Of a DNA stretch of 64,000 bases, positions 38,250 to 46,932 are shown one piece after another. The stretch is taken from contig VTEF01000001.1 of NCBI GenBank assembly GCA_008180335.1, positions 436,636-500,635 of the forward strand, written 5' to 3'. A program made the translations under genes and the position numbers. Position 1 is the first letter of the stretch, and every line of letters starts with the position of its first letter. The stretch is from Priestia megaterium (GTDB lineage Bacteria > Bacillota > Bacilli > Bacillales > Bacillaceae_H). The notes beneath the pieces are model-generated. The model did not search any database. It was given only the letters and a program-made list of their open reading frames with translations, and was not told the DNA's origin.

Positions 38250-38309
38250 AGTGAATTTATCACCATGGTTGCAGATAAATTACGCCTTGAACACAAAGCT
38301 TCTTGAAAG
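38250..38309 (+). repeat. attR: right copy of spo0A 3'-end direct repeat
   Basis: Encodes the same last residues of Spo0A ([18 protein letters not shown], stop) as 35261-35317, with no gene in front of it. A terminator follows 8 bases later, so this is probably the ancestral 3' end of spo0A pushed 2,989 bases downstream. Identical core 38263-38293. Confidence 0.88.
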
Positions 38310-38316
38310 AGTTAGC

Positions 38317-38349
38317 AAAAAAAGGATCTGTTATTCAGATCCTTTTTTT
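38317..38349. terminator. Displaced native terminator of spo0A, shared with yycC-like gene
   Basis: AAAAAAAGGATCTG pairs with CAGATCCTTTTTTT around TTATT. Fits the end of spo0A before insertion; its right arm overlaps the stop and last codons of the leftward small gene. Confidence 0.88.
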
Positions 38350-38483
38350 GTGTCCTTTTCATTTAACTGAGCGAGTTTTTGCAATAAAAGATGTTGAGGC
38401 ATATGCATTAGCTGCTCTAAAGGAATATTCAGTTGTTCTGCTAATTTTACAGCAGTTTCAGGCGAAATTTGCAAAGGTCTCAT
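38331..38483 (-). CDS. YycC-like small protein
   Basis: 50 residues from the ATG complementary to 38481-38483 (MRPLQISPETAVKLAEQLNI), with AAGGAAAG about eight bases upstream; longer in-frame starts lack a ribosome site. The sequence PLEQLMHMPQHLLLQKLAQL is typical of the small YycC family in Bacillus, an all-helical protein of unknown role. Convergent with spo0A, sharing its displaced terminator. Confidence 0.8.
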   Translation of the reverse strand: MRPLQISPETAVKLAEQLNIPLEQLMHMPQHLLLQKLAQLNEKDTKKGSE

Positions 38484-38621
38484 ACATAACTCTTTCCTTT
38501 CTAATGTAAAATGTATGTGTAAGTGTAGCAAAAAAGGTGTATATATCTAGATATGAAAGTAAATGGTTTCATGCACACGTTTCTATCTAATAATAAGTCA
38601 TAATAAAGGGGCTGAGCAAGT

Positions 38622-39353
38622 ATGTATGTGGTTGGACATCGAGGGGCGGCTGGAACATTTCCTGAAAATACAATGATTTCTTTTCAAGAAGCAGCAAAAG
38701 TGGGCGCACATGGAATTGAATTAGATGTACATATGACAAAAGACGGGGAATTAGCCGTTATTCATGATGAAAAAGTTGATCGAACAACGGATGGGAAAGG
38801 CTACGTTAAAGATTTAACATATAAAGAAATTCAGTCATTAGATGCTCGTTATAAATTTAAAAAACAGTACGGACGATGTCGCATTCCGACATTAGATGAA
38901 GTATTAGAATGGGCTCATGATCAACATATTTCAGTTAATATTGAATTAAAGAATAATCTATTTGAATATACGTATTTAGAAATGAAGGTGCTTGATTTAA
39001 TTTATCGGTATAAAATGAAGCAGCGAATCGTAATTTCTTCATTTAATCATAATAGCTTAGCGAGGGTTGCATCACTAGACTCAAGTATTGAAACAGCTAT
39101 TTTATATTCATATCCAATGTTTGAACCATGGATTTATGCAGAGCATGTTGGTGCACGGGCTCTACATCCAAATTATCGCACAGTCAACCAAGTTAATGTA
39201 TCAGCTTGTCAAGACTATCATATGGCTGTACGGCCATATACTGTAAATGATGTTAAAGTAGCCAAACAATTGTACGGATATGGATGTGAATCGATCATTA
39301 CCGATTATCCAGAGAAAATGGTACAGCAATTTGGAGGCCGGTTCAACCGTTAA
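38622..39353 (+). CDS. yqiK: Glycerophosphodiester phosphodiesterase
   Basis: 243 residues. TIM-barrel GDPD enzyme; hydrolyses glycerophosphodiesters (from phospholipid deacylation) to glycerol-3-phosphate and alcohol. The catalytic signatures GHRGAAGTFPENTMISFQEA at the N terminus, IELDVHMTKDGELAVIHDEKVDRTTDGKG, and NIELKNN are all present. No signal peptide, so cytosolic. Located downstream of spo0A as in B. subtilis; the mmg genes that follow it there are missing here. Confidence 0.94.
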   Translation: MYVVGHRGAAGTFPENTMISFQEAAKVGAHGIELDVHMTKDGELAVIHDEKVDRTTDGKGYVKDLTYKEIQSLDARYKFKKQYGRCRIPTLDEVLEWAHDQHISVNIELKNNLFEYTYLEMKVLDLIYRYKMKQRIVISSFNHNSLARVASLDSSIETAILYSYPMFEPWIYAEHVGARALHPNYRTVNQVNVSACQDYHMAVRPYTVNDVKVAKQLYGYGCESIITDYPEKMVQQFGGRFNR

Positions 39354-39378
39354 ACATAGAAGATAGGCAATAAAAATG

Positions 39379-39414
39379 AAAAGCATCCCTATTTTTTAGG
39401 CAGGGATGCTTTTT
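39379..39414. terminator. Bidirectional terminator between yqiK and yqzF-like gene
   Basis: AAAAGCATCCCT pairs with AGGGATGCTTTT; A-rich and T-rich flanks serve both genes. The left part spans the stop of the leftward gene. Confidence 0.85.
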
Positions 39415-39649
39415 CGTTTTTTTGAAAGCGAGACTGTACTTTTTGGCGCTTTCGATCGCGGTGCAGAATAAAACCTGCTACAAATCCTAAGCCACCAACA
39501 AAGAATAAAAAACCAATAGAAAACTGGATAAAAAGCGACGTGAAAGGAGGTTGTAGGATACCAAATACCATATCACGCATTAATTTAATTCCGTACCCTG
39601 CTAGTACTCCAGGGATGAGTAAAATGAGCAATGCAAGTATTCTCATCAT
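39389..39649 (-). CDS. yqzF: DUF2627 membrane protein
   Basis: About 86 residues from the ATG complementary to 39647-39649 (MMRILALLILLIPGVLAGYG); AGGAAAGGAT is upstream, while longer in-frame starts at the 5' side lack one. Two membrane helices with the conserved IKLMRD and GILQPPF between them, then a basic tail with ILHRDRKR. Function unknown; sits back-to-back with bkdR, as in Bacillus relatives. Confidence 0.82.
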   Translation of the reverse strand: MMRILALLILLIPGVLAGYGIKLMRDMVFGILQPPFTSLFIQFSIGFLFFVGGLGFVAGFILHRDRKRQKVQSRFQKNEKASLPKK

Positions 39650-39709
39650 AATTAGGAAATCCTTTCCTAGAAATCTTCTCTTAATTGAATCATAAAACAA
39701 CAAAAAGAA

Positions 39710-39760
39710 TTGTCAAGATGGTTTTGTATTCTATATGATAGAAGTATGCAATAAACTGCA
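39710..39760 (+). promoter_or_regulatory. bkdR promoter with BkdR-operator-like palindrome
   Basis: TTGTCA (39710-39715), 18 bases, TATGAT (39734-39739). The palindromic element TGCAATAAACTGCA (39747-39760) covers the expected start site, 40 bases before bkdR. The same 14-mer occurs at 41862 upstream of the sigma-54 operon, which suggests that BkdR binds both and represses itself. Confidence 0.65.
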
Positions 39761-39799
39761 AGATGCTTTTACATATTGAATGAAAAAAGGTGAAAAAAT

Positions 39800-41869
39800 A
39801 TGCAGAAAGTATTAATTGTTGGAGCTAACACAGGAGGGTTAGCTGTGTTAAAGATGATTCAAGAAACGGACACGATGAAAGTGTGTGGGGTCGTGGATGT
39901 AAATACCGAAGCGCCAGCGATGCTATATGCTGCTAAATACGGGATAGCTACTGCTACGAGTTGGTCTTCTTTTTTGACTGAGCATATTGATGTAATTATT
40001 GAAGCAACTGGTCATAAAAACGTGTTTTCGGCACTACAAGCGCAAAAATCTAATCATACATTATTAATACCCGGATCAGTTGCTAAAATTATGGCCAATC
40101 TGATGGAAGAAAAAGAAGAACTTATTCAACAATTAACGCATGAATCATATAAATACAATTTAATTTTTGACTCTGCTCATGATGCAATGATTGTAGTTAA
40201 TCAAAAAGCACATATTATCCTGTTTAATAAGAGTGCAGAACGAATTACGAATTTGAAAAAAGAAAATGTGATCGGTCAGCATATGCATAGTGTAATACCG
40301 GATAGTAAATTAACTGATACACTTATTACAAAAAAAGTTGATTACCATGAAGAATTTGTATTGGCAAATGGGCATAAAGTAATCACTTCCCGAATTCCGA
40401 TGGTAAATGAGAAAGGGCAATTGTTTGGGGCGTTTTCGGTTTTTAAAGATATTACGGAAGTAGTCAATTTAGCTGAAGAAGTAACGAACTTAAAAGATAT
40501 TCAAACGATGTTAGAGGCGATTATTCAGTCATCTGAAGAAGCAATTTCTGTTGTAAATGAAGAAGGAGTAGGTTTATTAATAAATCCTGCCTACACGAAG
40601 CTTACAGGATTAAAGCGTACAGATATTATCGGAAAGCCTGCTACAACGGATATATCTGAAGGGGAAAGTATGCATATGCAAGTCTTAAAAACCCGCCGGG
40701 CTGTTCGAGGGGTGAGCATGAAAGTAGGTCCTAATAAAAAAGATGTGGTTGTCAATGTTGCTCCTGTTATTGTAGACGGGAAATTAAAAGGCAGTGTAGG
40801 GGTTATTCATGATATGTCTGAGATTCAGGAGCTTACAACGGAATTACATCGAGCCCGGCAAATTATTAGAACCTTAGAGGCAAAATATTCGTTTGACGAC
40901 ATTATTGGTGAATCAGAGGAATTTCAGTTAGCTATTGAACAAGCAAAATTAGCTGCCAAAACACCCGCAACTGTTTTACTAAGAGGTGAATCAGGAACAG
41001 GAAAAGAATTATTTGCACATGCAATCCACAATGCAAGTAGTCGTAAATATAACAAATTTGTCCGTGTGAATTGTGCTGCTTTATCAGATTCTTTATTAGA
41101 GAGTGAGCTGTTTGGCTATGAAGAGGGCGCATTTTCAGGAGCTAAACGCGGAGGAAAGAGAGGTGTCTTTGAAGAAGCGAACAACGGAAGTATTTTCTTG
41201 GATGAAATCGGTGAATTATCTGCTCATATGCAAGCAAAACTATTACGAGTCTTGCAAGAAAAGGAGTTGGTTCGTGTCGGAGGCACCACTCCAATACCAG
41301 TAAATATTCGAGTGATTGCTGCCACCAATGTCAATTTAGAGCAAGGTATAGCCGATGGAACGATTCGTCAAGATTTATATTATCGTTTAAACAAAATTCC
41401 AATCAATATTCCTCCGTTAAGACATAGAAAAGAGGATATTGAAGCGCTCACTTTACATTTAATTACGAAAATTAATCAAGACTATGGTCGAAATGTAGAA
41501 GGAGTAACGCAAGAAGCTCTTCAATCTTTAATGCTATATGATTGGCCAGGAAATGTCCGAGAATTAGAGAACATTTTAGGTAGAGCCATTATCTATATGC
41601 ATTATAGTGAGACATTAATTGCAGAGCATCATTTACCTATCCTTGAGGAAAGCAAAAAGAAAGAGCAGGCTAGTAGCCAAGCATTACATGTGCAAGCGGG
41701 AAAAGAGTTAAGTGACTTATTAGATGAATATGAAGCAAAAGTAATAAAAAATGTCCTTGAAGTAAACGAATATAATAAAACAAAAACCGCTAAACGACTT
41801 GGGATTTCGGTGCGATCTTTGTACTATAAGTTAGAAAAGTACAACCTTGCAAATAATAGCGTGCAATAA
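39800..41869 (+). CDS. bkdR: Sigma-54-dependent activator BkdR
   Basis: 689 residues. N-terminal Rossmann-like domain (about 1-115, [16 protein letters not shown] and [10 protein letters not shown]), two PAS domains (about 120-225 and 240-350), AAA+ sigma-54 interaction domain about 375-600 with Walker [19 protein letters not shown] loop and [12 protein letters not shown], and a Fis-type HTH at the end ([20 protein letters not shown]). It activates the following operon from the -12/-24 promoter in response to branched-chain amino acids. The stop codon lies within one of the operator-like palindromes. Confidence 0.95.
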   Translation: MQKVLIVGANTGGLAVLKMIQETDTMKVCGVVDVNTEAPAMLYAAKYGIATATSWSSFLTEHIDVIIEATGHKNVFSALQAQKSNHTLLIPGSVAKIMANLMEEKEELIQQLTHESYKYNLIFDSAHDAMIVVNQKAHIILFNKSAERITNLKKENVIGQHMHSVIPDSKLTDTLITKKVDYHEEFVLANGHKVITSRIPMVNEKGQLFGAFSVFKDITEVVNLAEEVTNLKDIQTMLEAIIQSSEEAISVVNEEGVGLLINPAYTKLTGLKRTDIIGKPATTDISEGESMHMQVLKTRRAVRGVSMKVGPNKKDVVVNVAPVIVDGKLKGSVGVIHDMSEIQELTTELHRARQIIRTLEAKYSFDDIIGESEEFQLAIEQAKLAAKTPATVLLRGESGTGKELFAHAIHNASSRKYNKFVRVNCAALSDSLLESELFGYEEGAFSGAKRGGKRGVFEEANNGSIFLDEIGELSAHMQAKLLRVLQEKELVRVGGTTPIPVNIRVIAATNVNLEQGIADGTIRQDLYYRLNKIPINIPPLRHRKEDIEALTLHLITKINQDYGRNVEGVTQEALQSLMLYDWPGNVRELENILGRAIIYMHYSETLIAEHHLPILEESKKKEQASSQALHVQAGKELSDLLDEYEAKVIKNVLEVNEYNKTKTAKRLGISVRSLYYKLEKYNLANNSVQ

Positions 41870-41875
41870 ACTGCA
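41862..41875 (+). promoter_or_regulatory. BkdR operator-like site 1 (UAS)
   Basis: TGCAATAAACTGCA, identical to the element at the bkdR promoter; inverted TGCA half sites 6 bases apart. Spans the bkdR stop. Located about 265 bases upstream of the sigma-54 promoter, a normal enhancer distance. Confidence 0.7.
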
Positions 41876-42001
41876 TAGTATGAATTTTTTTGCGCGGCAT
41901 TAGCCTGCTAATGTAACCTATTTGGGCAGTCAAACTAGTCATAATAATTTTAATGAACAGTGGAAAATGAAACCCTTCATTTTTTTACATGATTGTTTTT
42001 A

Positions 42002-42015
42002 TGCAATAGATTGTG
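42002..42015 (+). promoter_or_regulatory. BkdR operator-like site 2 (degenerate)
   Basis: TGCAATAGATTGTG matches the left half of the 14-mer exactly and the right half partly. About 125 bases upstream of the -24 element. The rest of the 378-base gap between bkdR and ptb holds a CATTAG/CTAATG mini-hairpin and no ORF. Confidence 0.5.
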
Positions 42016-42126
42016 TATACAAAAGAGTTTTACAAAGCTTCTTCTCCTGTAACTTTGAGCAATCAATAGCAATTTCATTAAAATGTAGAGTATAGATTAT
42101 GAGACTCTGACGTAAAAGTTAAAAAG

Positions 42127-42143
42127 TTGGCACACTTTTTGCA
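42127..42143 (+). promoter_or_regulatory. Sigma-54 (SigL) promoter of the bkd operon
   Basis: TTGGCACACTTTTTGCA: the -24 TGGCAC and -12 TTGCA are both exact with the invariant five-base gap. About 95 bases before ptb. Confidence 0.95.
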
Positions 42144-42247
42144 AGTATGTAAAACGGATGGTGTTTTGGTAAAAAGTAAAGCGATTTAAACAGATTGCAA
42201 TGATAAGGACAAAGTGAAGCAAACTAATACGAAAGGTCGAACGTTCA

Positions 42248-43153
42248 ATGACACTTGCTGCAGTATTAAATAAAGTTGTTCAAAAAAAGCCTTTAACCAT
42301 CGCCGTAGCGGCTGCTGAAGATTTAGAAACCATTGAAGCAGTACAGGAAGCGGTTTCTCAAGGTTTAGCAAAATTCATCTTATACGGTGATGAACGAAAG
42401 ATATATGAAGTGATGAGAAACCATCGGCCTTCCTTGTTGAATCATGAAAATGTCGTACTTGCACATGCCTCTTCAGTAACTGAAGCAGCTCAAAGGGCTG
42501 TCGAGTCTGTCCAAGCTAATCAAGCACATATCGTGATGAAAGGAAATTTGCCAACATCAACAATTTTAAAAGCTGTATTACATAAAGAATATGGGCTGCG
42601 GACAGGAAATGTTCTTTCACATGTTGCTGTTTTTGATGTGCAGGATCGTACAGTAATTGTAACTGATGCTGCAATGAATATTGCGCCGGGGTTGAATGAA
42701 AAAGTACAGATTCTACAAAATGCTGTTCAAGTCGCAAAAGCGATTGGGATTGATATACCTAAAGTAGCACCAATTGCAGCTGTTGAGGTCGTTAATCCTG
42801 CTATGACAGCAACAACAGATGCTGCGCTACTTACACAAATGAATCGACGTGGTCAAATTAAAGGTTGTTTAGTAGATGGACCTTTAGCGCTTGATAACGC
42901 CGTTAATATTGAAGCAGCACAACATAAAGGAATTCAAAGTGAGGTTGCTGGCTGTGCTGATATTTTACTCGTGCCAAATATTGAAACAGGAAACGTATTG
43001 TATAAATCGCTTATTTATTTTGCAAAAGCAAAAGTTGGTGCAGTACTCGCAGGGGCAAAAGCTCCAATTGTTTTAACATCAAGAGCAGATTCAGCTGAAA
43101 GCAAACTTTACTCATTAGCATTAGCCATCAGTGTCGCACAACAGGATCAATAG
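42248..43153 (+). CDS. ptb: Phosphate butyryltransferase
   Basis: 301 residues, PTA/PTB superfamily. Converts (branched) acyl-CoA plus phosphate to acyl phosphate and CoA. Conserved stretches MKGNLPTSTILKAVLHKEYGLRTG, VFDVQDRTVIVTDAAMNIAPG and ILLVPNIETGNVLYKSLIYF are seen. First gene of the sigma-54 operon; Buk downstream turns the acyl phosphate into the free acid with ATP formation. Start ATG follows GAAAGGTCG. Confidence 0.95.
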   Translation: MTLAAVLNKVVQKKPLTIAVAAAEDLETIEAVQEAVSQGLAKFILYGDERKIYEVMRNHRPSLLNHENVVLAHASSVTEAAQRAVESVQANQAHIVMKGNLPTSTILKAVLHKEYGLRTGNVLSHVAVFDVQDRTVIVTDAAMNIAPGLNEKVQILQNAVQVAKAIGIDIPKVAPIAAVEVVNPAMTATTDAALLTQMNRRGQIKGCLVDGPLALDNAVNIEAAQHKGIQSEVAGCADILLVPNIETGNVLYKSLIYFAKAKVGAVLAGAKAPIVLTSRADSAESKLYSLALAISVAQQDQ

Positions 43154-43165
43154 GAGGAAGATAAA

Positions 43166-44269
43166 ATGAAAATTTTTAAATACATGGAAACATATGACTA
43201 TGAGCAATTATTATTTTGTCAAGATAAAGAATCTGGTTTAAAAGCCATTATTGCTATTCACGATAGCACAATTGGGCCAGCTTTAGGTGGTACAAGAATG
43301 TGGACATATGAGTCCGAAGAAGCGGCGATTGAAGATGCACTGCGTCTTGCGCGTGGAATGACATATAAAAATGCAGCAGCAGGCTTAAACTTAGGGGGCG
43401 GTAAAACCGTTATTATTGGAGACCCTCGCAAAGATAAAAATGAAGCTATGTTCCGTGCCTTTGGCCGATATATTCAAGGTTTAAATGGTCGTTATATTAC
43501 AGCAGAAGATGTGGGGACAACGGTTGAAGACATGGACATTGTTTACCAAGAAACTGATTATGTTACAGGTGTTTCTCCTGCATTCGGATCATCTGGAAAT
43601 CCTTCACCAGTCACAGCGTACGGCGTATATCGAGGCATTAAAGCGGCAGCAAAGGAAGCCTTTGGAACAGATATGCTTGAAGGAAAAGTTATCGCTGTTC
43701 AAGGTGTCGGAAATGTTGCATATAACTTATGTCGACACTTACATGAAGAAGGGGCAAAATTAATTGTAACAGACATTAACAAGCAAGCCGTGCAACGTGC
43801 AGTAGAAGAATTTGGTGCCAAAGCAGTCGATCCTAACGATATTTACGGGGTAGAGTGTGATATATATGCTCCATGTGCATTAGGCGCAACAATTAATGAC
43901 GAGACAATTCCGCAATTAAAGGCAAAAGTAATCGCGGGTGCAGCAAATAATCAATTGAAAGAAGCTCGCCATGGCGATTTAATTCACGAATTAGGGATTG
44001 TGTACGCACCAGATTATGTAATTAATGCCGGCGGAGTAATTAATGTAGCAGATGAATTAGTTGGATATAATCGCGAGCGTGCGTTGAAAAAAGTAGAAGG
44101 TATTTATGACAACATTGAGAAAGTAATTGAAATCTCAAAAAGAGATAGCATTCCAACATACATGGCAGCTGATCGTTTAGCTGAAGAAAGAATCGAAACG
44201 TTGCGCCGTTCAAGAAGTCAATTTTTACAAAATGGACATCATATTTTAAGTAGACGTCAAACACGCTAA
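43166..44269 (+). CDS. bcd: Leucine dehydrogenase
   Basis: 367 residues. NAD-dependent deamination of Leu, Ile and Val to keto acids. Family signature [25 protein letters not shown] with [11 protein letters not shown] (catalytic Lys) near residues 68-80 and Rossmann [16 protein letters not shown] near 180. RBS AGGAGGAAG. Supplies substrate for the Bkd complex. Followed by a 90-base gap with a strong hairpin before buk. Confidence 0.97.
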   Translation: MKIFKYMETYDYEQLLFCQDKESGLKAIIAIHDSTIGPALGGTRMWTYESEEAAIEDALRLARGMTYKNAAAGLNLGGGKTVIIGDPRKDKNEAMFRAFGRYIQGLNGRYITAEDVGTTVEDMDIVYQETDYVTGVSPAFGSSGNPSPVTAYGVYRGIKAAAKEAFGTDMLEGKVIAVQGVGNVAYNLCRHLHEEGAKLIVTDINKQAVQRAVEEFGAKAVDPNDIYGVECDIYAPCALGATINDETIPQLKAKVIAGAANNQLKEARHGDLIHELGIVYAPDYVINAGGVINVADELVGYNRERALKKVEGIYDNIEKVIEISKRDSIPTYMAADRLAEERIETLRRSRSQFLQNGHHILSRRQTR

Positions 44270-44282
44270 TCACTGCAATTCG

Positions 44283-44316
44283 GGCTAGGCAAAAGGAAAC
44301 TCCTTTCGACCTAGCC
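44283..44316 (+). other. Intra-operon hairpin between bcd and buk
   Basis: GGCTAGGC-AAAAGGA pairs with TCCTTTCG-ACCTAGCC around AAC; very stable but without a T-run (TTACTTATA follows). More like an mRNA processing or stability element, or partial attenuator, than a full terminator. Confidence 0.6.
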
Positions 44317-44368
44317 TTACTTATAACAGGAAAGCTAGTCGATACAGCTAGGAGGCTATTTGTTAAGT

Positions 44369-45469
44369 ATGCAAGATTATCGAATACTCACTATTAACCC
44401 AGGTTCAACATCTACGAAGATAGGTGTGTTTCATAATGAAAAAATGATTTTTGATCGAACGATTCGTTATGAAGCAGAGGATTTAAATATATTTGAAACC
44501 ATTTATGAACAATATGAATTAAGAAAGACCTCTATTCTTGAGGCACTTGATGAAGAAGGGATTAATTTATCTAAATTAAGTGCAGTATGTGGAAGAGGAG
44601 GCTTGTTGCGTCCGATTGAAGGTGGAACATATGAGGTTAATGATTTAATGCTAACAGATTTAAAAAACGGCTATGCAGGTCATCATGCATCTAATTTAGG
44701 AGGGATTTTAGCTTATGAAATTGCAAATGGATTAAATATTCCCTCATACATTGTTGATCCTGTTGTAGTGGATGAATTAGCTGATATTGCTCGGATATCC
44801 GGAACACCTTATATAGAACGGAAAAGCATCTTTCATGCTTTGAATCAAAAATCTGTAGCACGTAAAGTAGCGAATCAGCTTAATAACCGATATGAAAACA
44901 TGAACATCATTGTCGCGCATATGGGTGGAGGAATTACAGTTGGTGTTCATCAAAATGGAAAAGTTATTGATGTGAACAATGGTTTGCATGGAGACGGCCC
45001 GTTTAGTCCTGAACGTGCAGGGAATGTTCCAGTTGGAGAGCTTGTCAAACTATGTTTTTCAGGTCAGTATTACCGAGAAGATATAATGAAGATGCTTGTT
45101 GGTAAAGGTGGACTTGTCGGTTATTTAGGAACATCAGATGTGCAAAAAGTAGAGGTACTTGTCAAAAAGGGAAATGAAAAAGCAAAGCTAATTTATGAAG
45201 CCATGGCTTATCAAATAGCAAAGGAACTTGGTGCAGCAAGTGCAGTTTTGGCTGGAAAAGTAGATGCGATTATTTTAACAGGTGGTATTGCGTACTCCAA
45301 ATTATTTGTTGATTTGATTATTGAACGTGTAAAATGGATTGCAGATGTCATCGTTTATCCTGGAGAAAATGAGCTGCAAGCATTAGCGGAAGGAGCTCTT
45401 CGTGTACTGAAAAAAGAAGAGGATGCTAAGCGATACCCCGGAAAAGAAATACATTCTAAAGTGTTTTAA
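44369..45469 (+). CDS. buk: Butyrate kinase (branched-chain acid kinase)
   Basis: 366 residues from ATG 44369; TTG 44360 is an alternative. AGGAGG at 44350-44355 is 13 bases from the ATG and 4 from the TTG, so neither is ideal. Acetokinase-family motifs: [15 protein letters not shown] at the N terminus, [16 protein letters not shown] near 190 and [10 protein letters not shown] near 308. It phosphorylates ADP using branched acyl phosphate from Ptb, giving ATP plus isobutyrate, isovalerate or 2-methylbutyrate. Confidence 0.94.
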   Translation: MQDYRILTINPGSTSTKIGVFHNEKMIFDRTIRYEAEDLNIFETIYEQYELRKTSILEALDEEGINLSKLSAVCGRGGLLRPIEGGTYEVNDLMLTDLKNGYAGHHASNLGGILAYEIANGLNIPSYIVDPVVVDELADIARISGTPYIERKSIFHALNQKSVARKVANQLNNRYENMNIIVAHMGGGITVGVHQNGKVIDVNNGLHGDGPFSPERAGNVPVGELVKLCFSGQYYREDIMKMLVGKGGLVGYLGTSDVQKVEVLVKKGNEKAKLIYEAMAYQIAKELGAASAVLAGKVDAIILTGGIAYSKLFVDLIIERVKWIADVIVYPGENELQALAEGALRVLKKEEDAKRYPGKEIHSKVF

Positions 45470-45489
45470 ACAGAAAGGTGAGAAAACAT

Positions 45490-46911
45490 ATGGCGAAAGA
45501 GTATGATTTAGTCATTCTTGGCGGAGGAACGGGAGGATATGTGGCTGCAATCCGTGCATCGCAGCTTGGTTTAACCGTTGCTGTGGTAGAAAAAAGCAAA
45601 TTAGGGGGAACGTGCTTGCATTCAGGGTGTATTCCAAGTAAAGCTTTACTGCGTAGTGCAGAAGTTTATCAAACAGCAAAGCGAGCAGAAGAATTTGGAA
45701 TCATGACGTCCGATGTAGCTTTAAACTACAAGCGAGTGCAAGAGCGAAAACAAAATATTGTTACTCAATTATATAATGGTGTACAACATTTAATGAAAAA
45801 AGGAAAGATTGATTTATATGAAGGATTTGGACGGATTTTAGGACCGTCGATTTTTTCGCCAATGCCAGGAACAATCTCAGTTGAATTGAACAATGGTGAA
45901 GAAAATGAAATGCTTATTCCTAAAAATGTTATTATTTCAACAGGGTCACGTCCTAAAACATTACCCGGTTTAACGATTGACGGGAGCTTTGTCATGACAT
46001 CTGATGAAGCCTTACAAATGAATGAGCTACCATCTTCAATCGTGATTGTTGGCGGAGGTGTAATTGGGATTGAATGGGCATCGATGCTAGCTGACTTTGA
46101 TGTTGACGTAACAGTTATCGAATATAGTGACCATATTTTGCCGACAGAAGATCGCGATGTATCAAGAGAAATGCAAAAGCTTTTAACCAAAAAAGGTATT
46201 CAAGTTATAACTTCAGCTAAAGTGTTACCGGATACACTCCAAATTGAAAACGGTATTCAAATTTCAGCAGAAGTCAAAGGAGAAATGAGTACATACAAAG
46301 CAGACAAACTCCTTGTTTCCGTAGGCAGACAAGCTAATGTAGAAGGGATTGGCTTAGAAAATACAGATATTGTTGTTGAAAATGGTGTTATTGCTACGAA
46401 TGAGTACTATCAAACAAAAGAATCACATATTTACGCCATTGGAGATGTAATTGGAGGATTACAATTGGCGCACGTTGCGTCTCACGAAGGAATTGTTGCT
46501 GTTGAACATTTAAAAGATGAGAACCCGTTGCCAATTGATTATGAAACCATTTCAAAATGCGTCTATAGCAACCCGGAAGTAGCAAGCGTGGGGTTAACGG
46601 AAGAACAAGCACGTGAAAAGGACTATGTACTGAGAGTTGGGAAATTCCCATTTAAAGCAATTGGAAAGGCTCTTGTGTATGGTGAATCTGAAGGGTTTGT
46701 AAAAATTATTGCCGATAAAAAAACAAATGATGTACTGGGTGTGCATATGATTGGCCCGCATGTCACAGATATGATTTCTGAAGCCGGGTTAGCCAAAGTG
46801 CTAGATGCAACCCCTTGGGAAATTGCCCATACAATTCATCCGCATCCAAGTTTATCAGAAGCTATTGGAGAAGCAGCCCTATCTGTGAATGGAAAAGCGA
46901 TTCATTTTTAA
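45490..46911 (+). CDS. lpdV: Dihydrolipoyl dehydrogenase of the branched-chain keto acid complex (E3)
   Basis: 473 residues from ATG 45490 behind GAAAGGTGAG; a GTG at 45478 is inside that site. FAD motif GGGTGGYVAAIRASQLG, redox disulfide GGTCLHSGCIPSKALL (about 36-51), NAD motif IVGGGVIGIEWASMLADF near 183, and C-terminal HPHPSLSEAIGEAAL with the active His. Reoxidises the lipoyl group of BkdB. Confidence 0.97.
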   Translation: MAKEYDLVILGGGTGGYVAAIRASQLGLTVAVVEKSKLGGTCLHSGCIPSKALLRSAEVYQTAKRAEEFGIMTSDVALNYKRVQERKQNIVTQLYNGVQHLMKKGKIDLYEGFGRILGPSIFSPMPGTISVELNNGEENEMLIPKNVIISTGSRPKTLPGLTIDGSFVMTSDEALQMNELPSSIVIVGGGVIGIEWASMLADFDVDVTVIEYSDHILPTEDRDVSREMQKLLTKKGIQVITSAKVLPDTLQIENGIQISAEVKGEMSTYKADKLLVSVGRQANVEGIGLENTDIVVENGVIATNEYYQTKESHIYAIGDVIGGLQLAHVASHEGIVAVEHLKDENPLPIDYETISKCVYSNPEVASVGLTEEQAREKDYVLRVGKFPFKAIGKALVYGESEGFVKIIADKKTNDVLGVHMIGPHVTDMISEAGLAKVLDATPWEIAHTIHPHPSLSEAIGEAALSVNGKAIHF

Positions 46912-46932
46912 AGATTAAAGGAGGGATTCGCA

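Larger units (their letters stand above)
35274..38293. mobile_element. Degraded integrative element inserted at the 3' end of spo0A
   Basis: Core-to-core length 2,989 bases. Bounded by the spo0A repeat (attL/attR), with spo0A's apparent native terminator displaced to 38317-38349. It contains an N-terminal tyrosine-recombinase remnant next to attL, a phage terminase small subunit remnant, a truncated lipase and divergent lipoprotein gene, a broken WXG100 gene and a homing-endonuclease-like fragment. No complete integrase, so it should be immobile by itself. All flanking genes on both sides are ordinary core genes. Confidence 0.85.
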
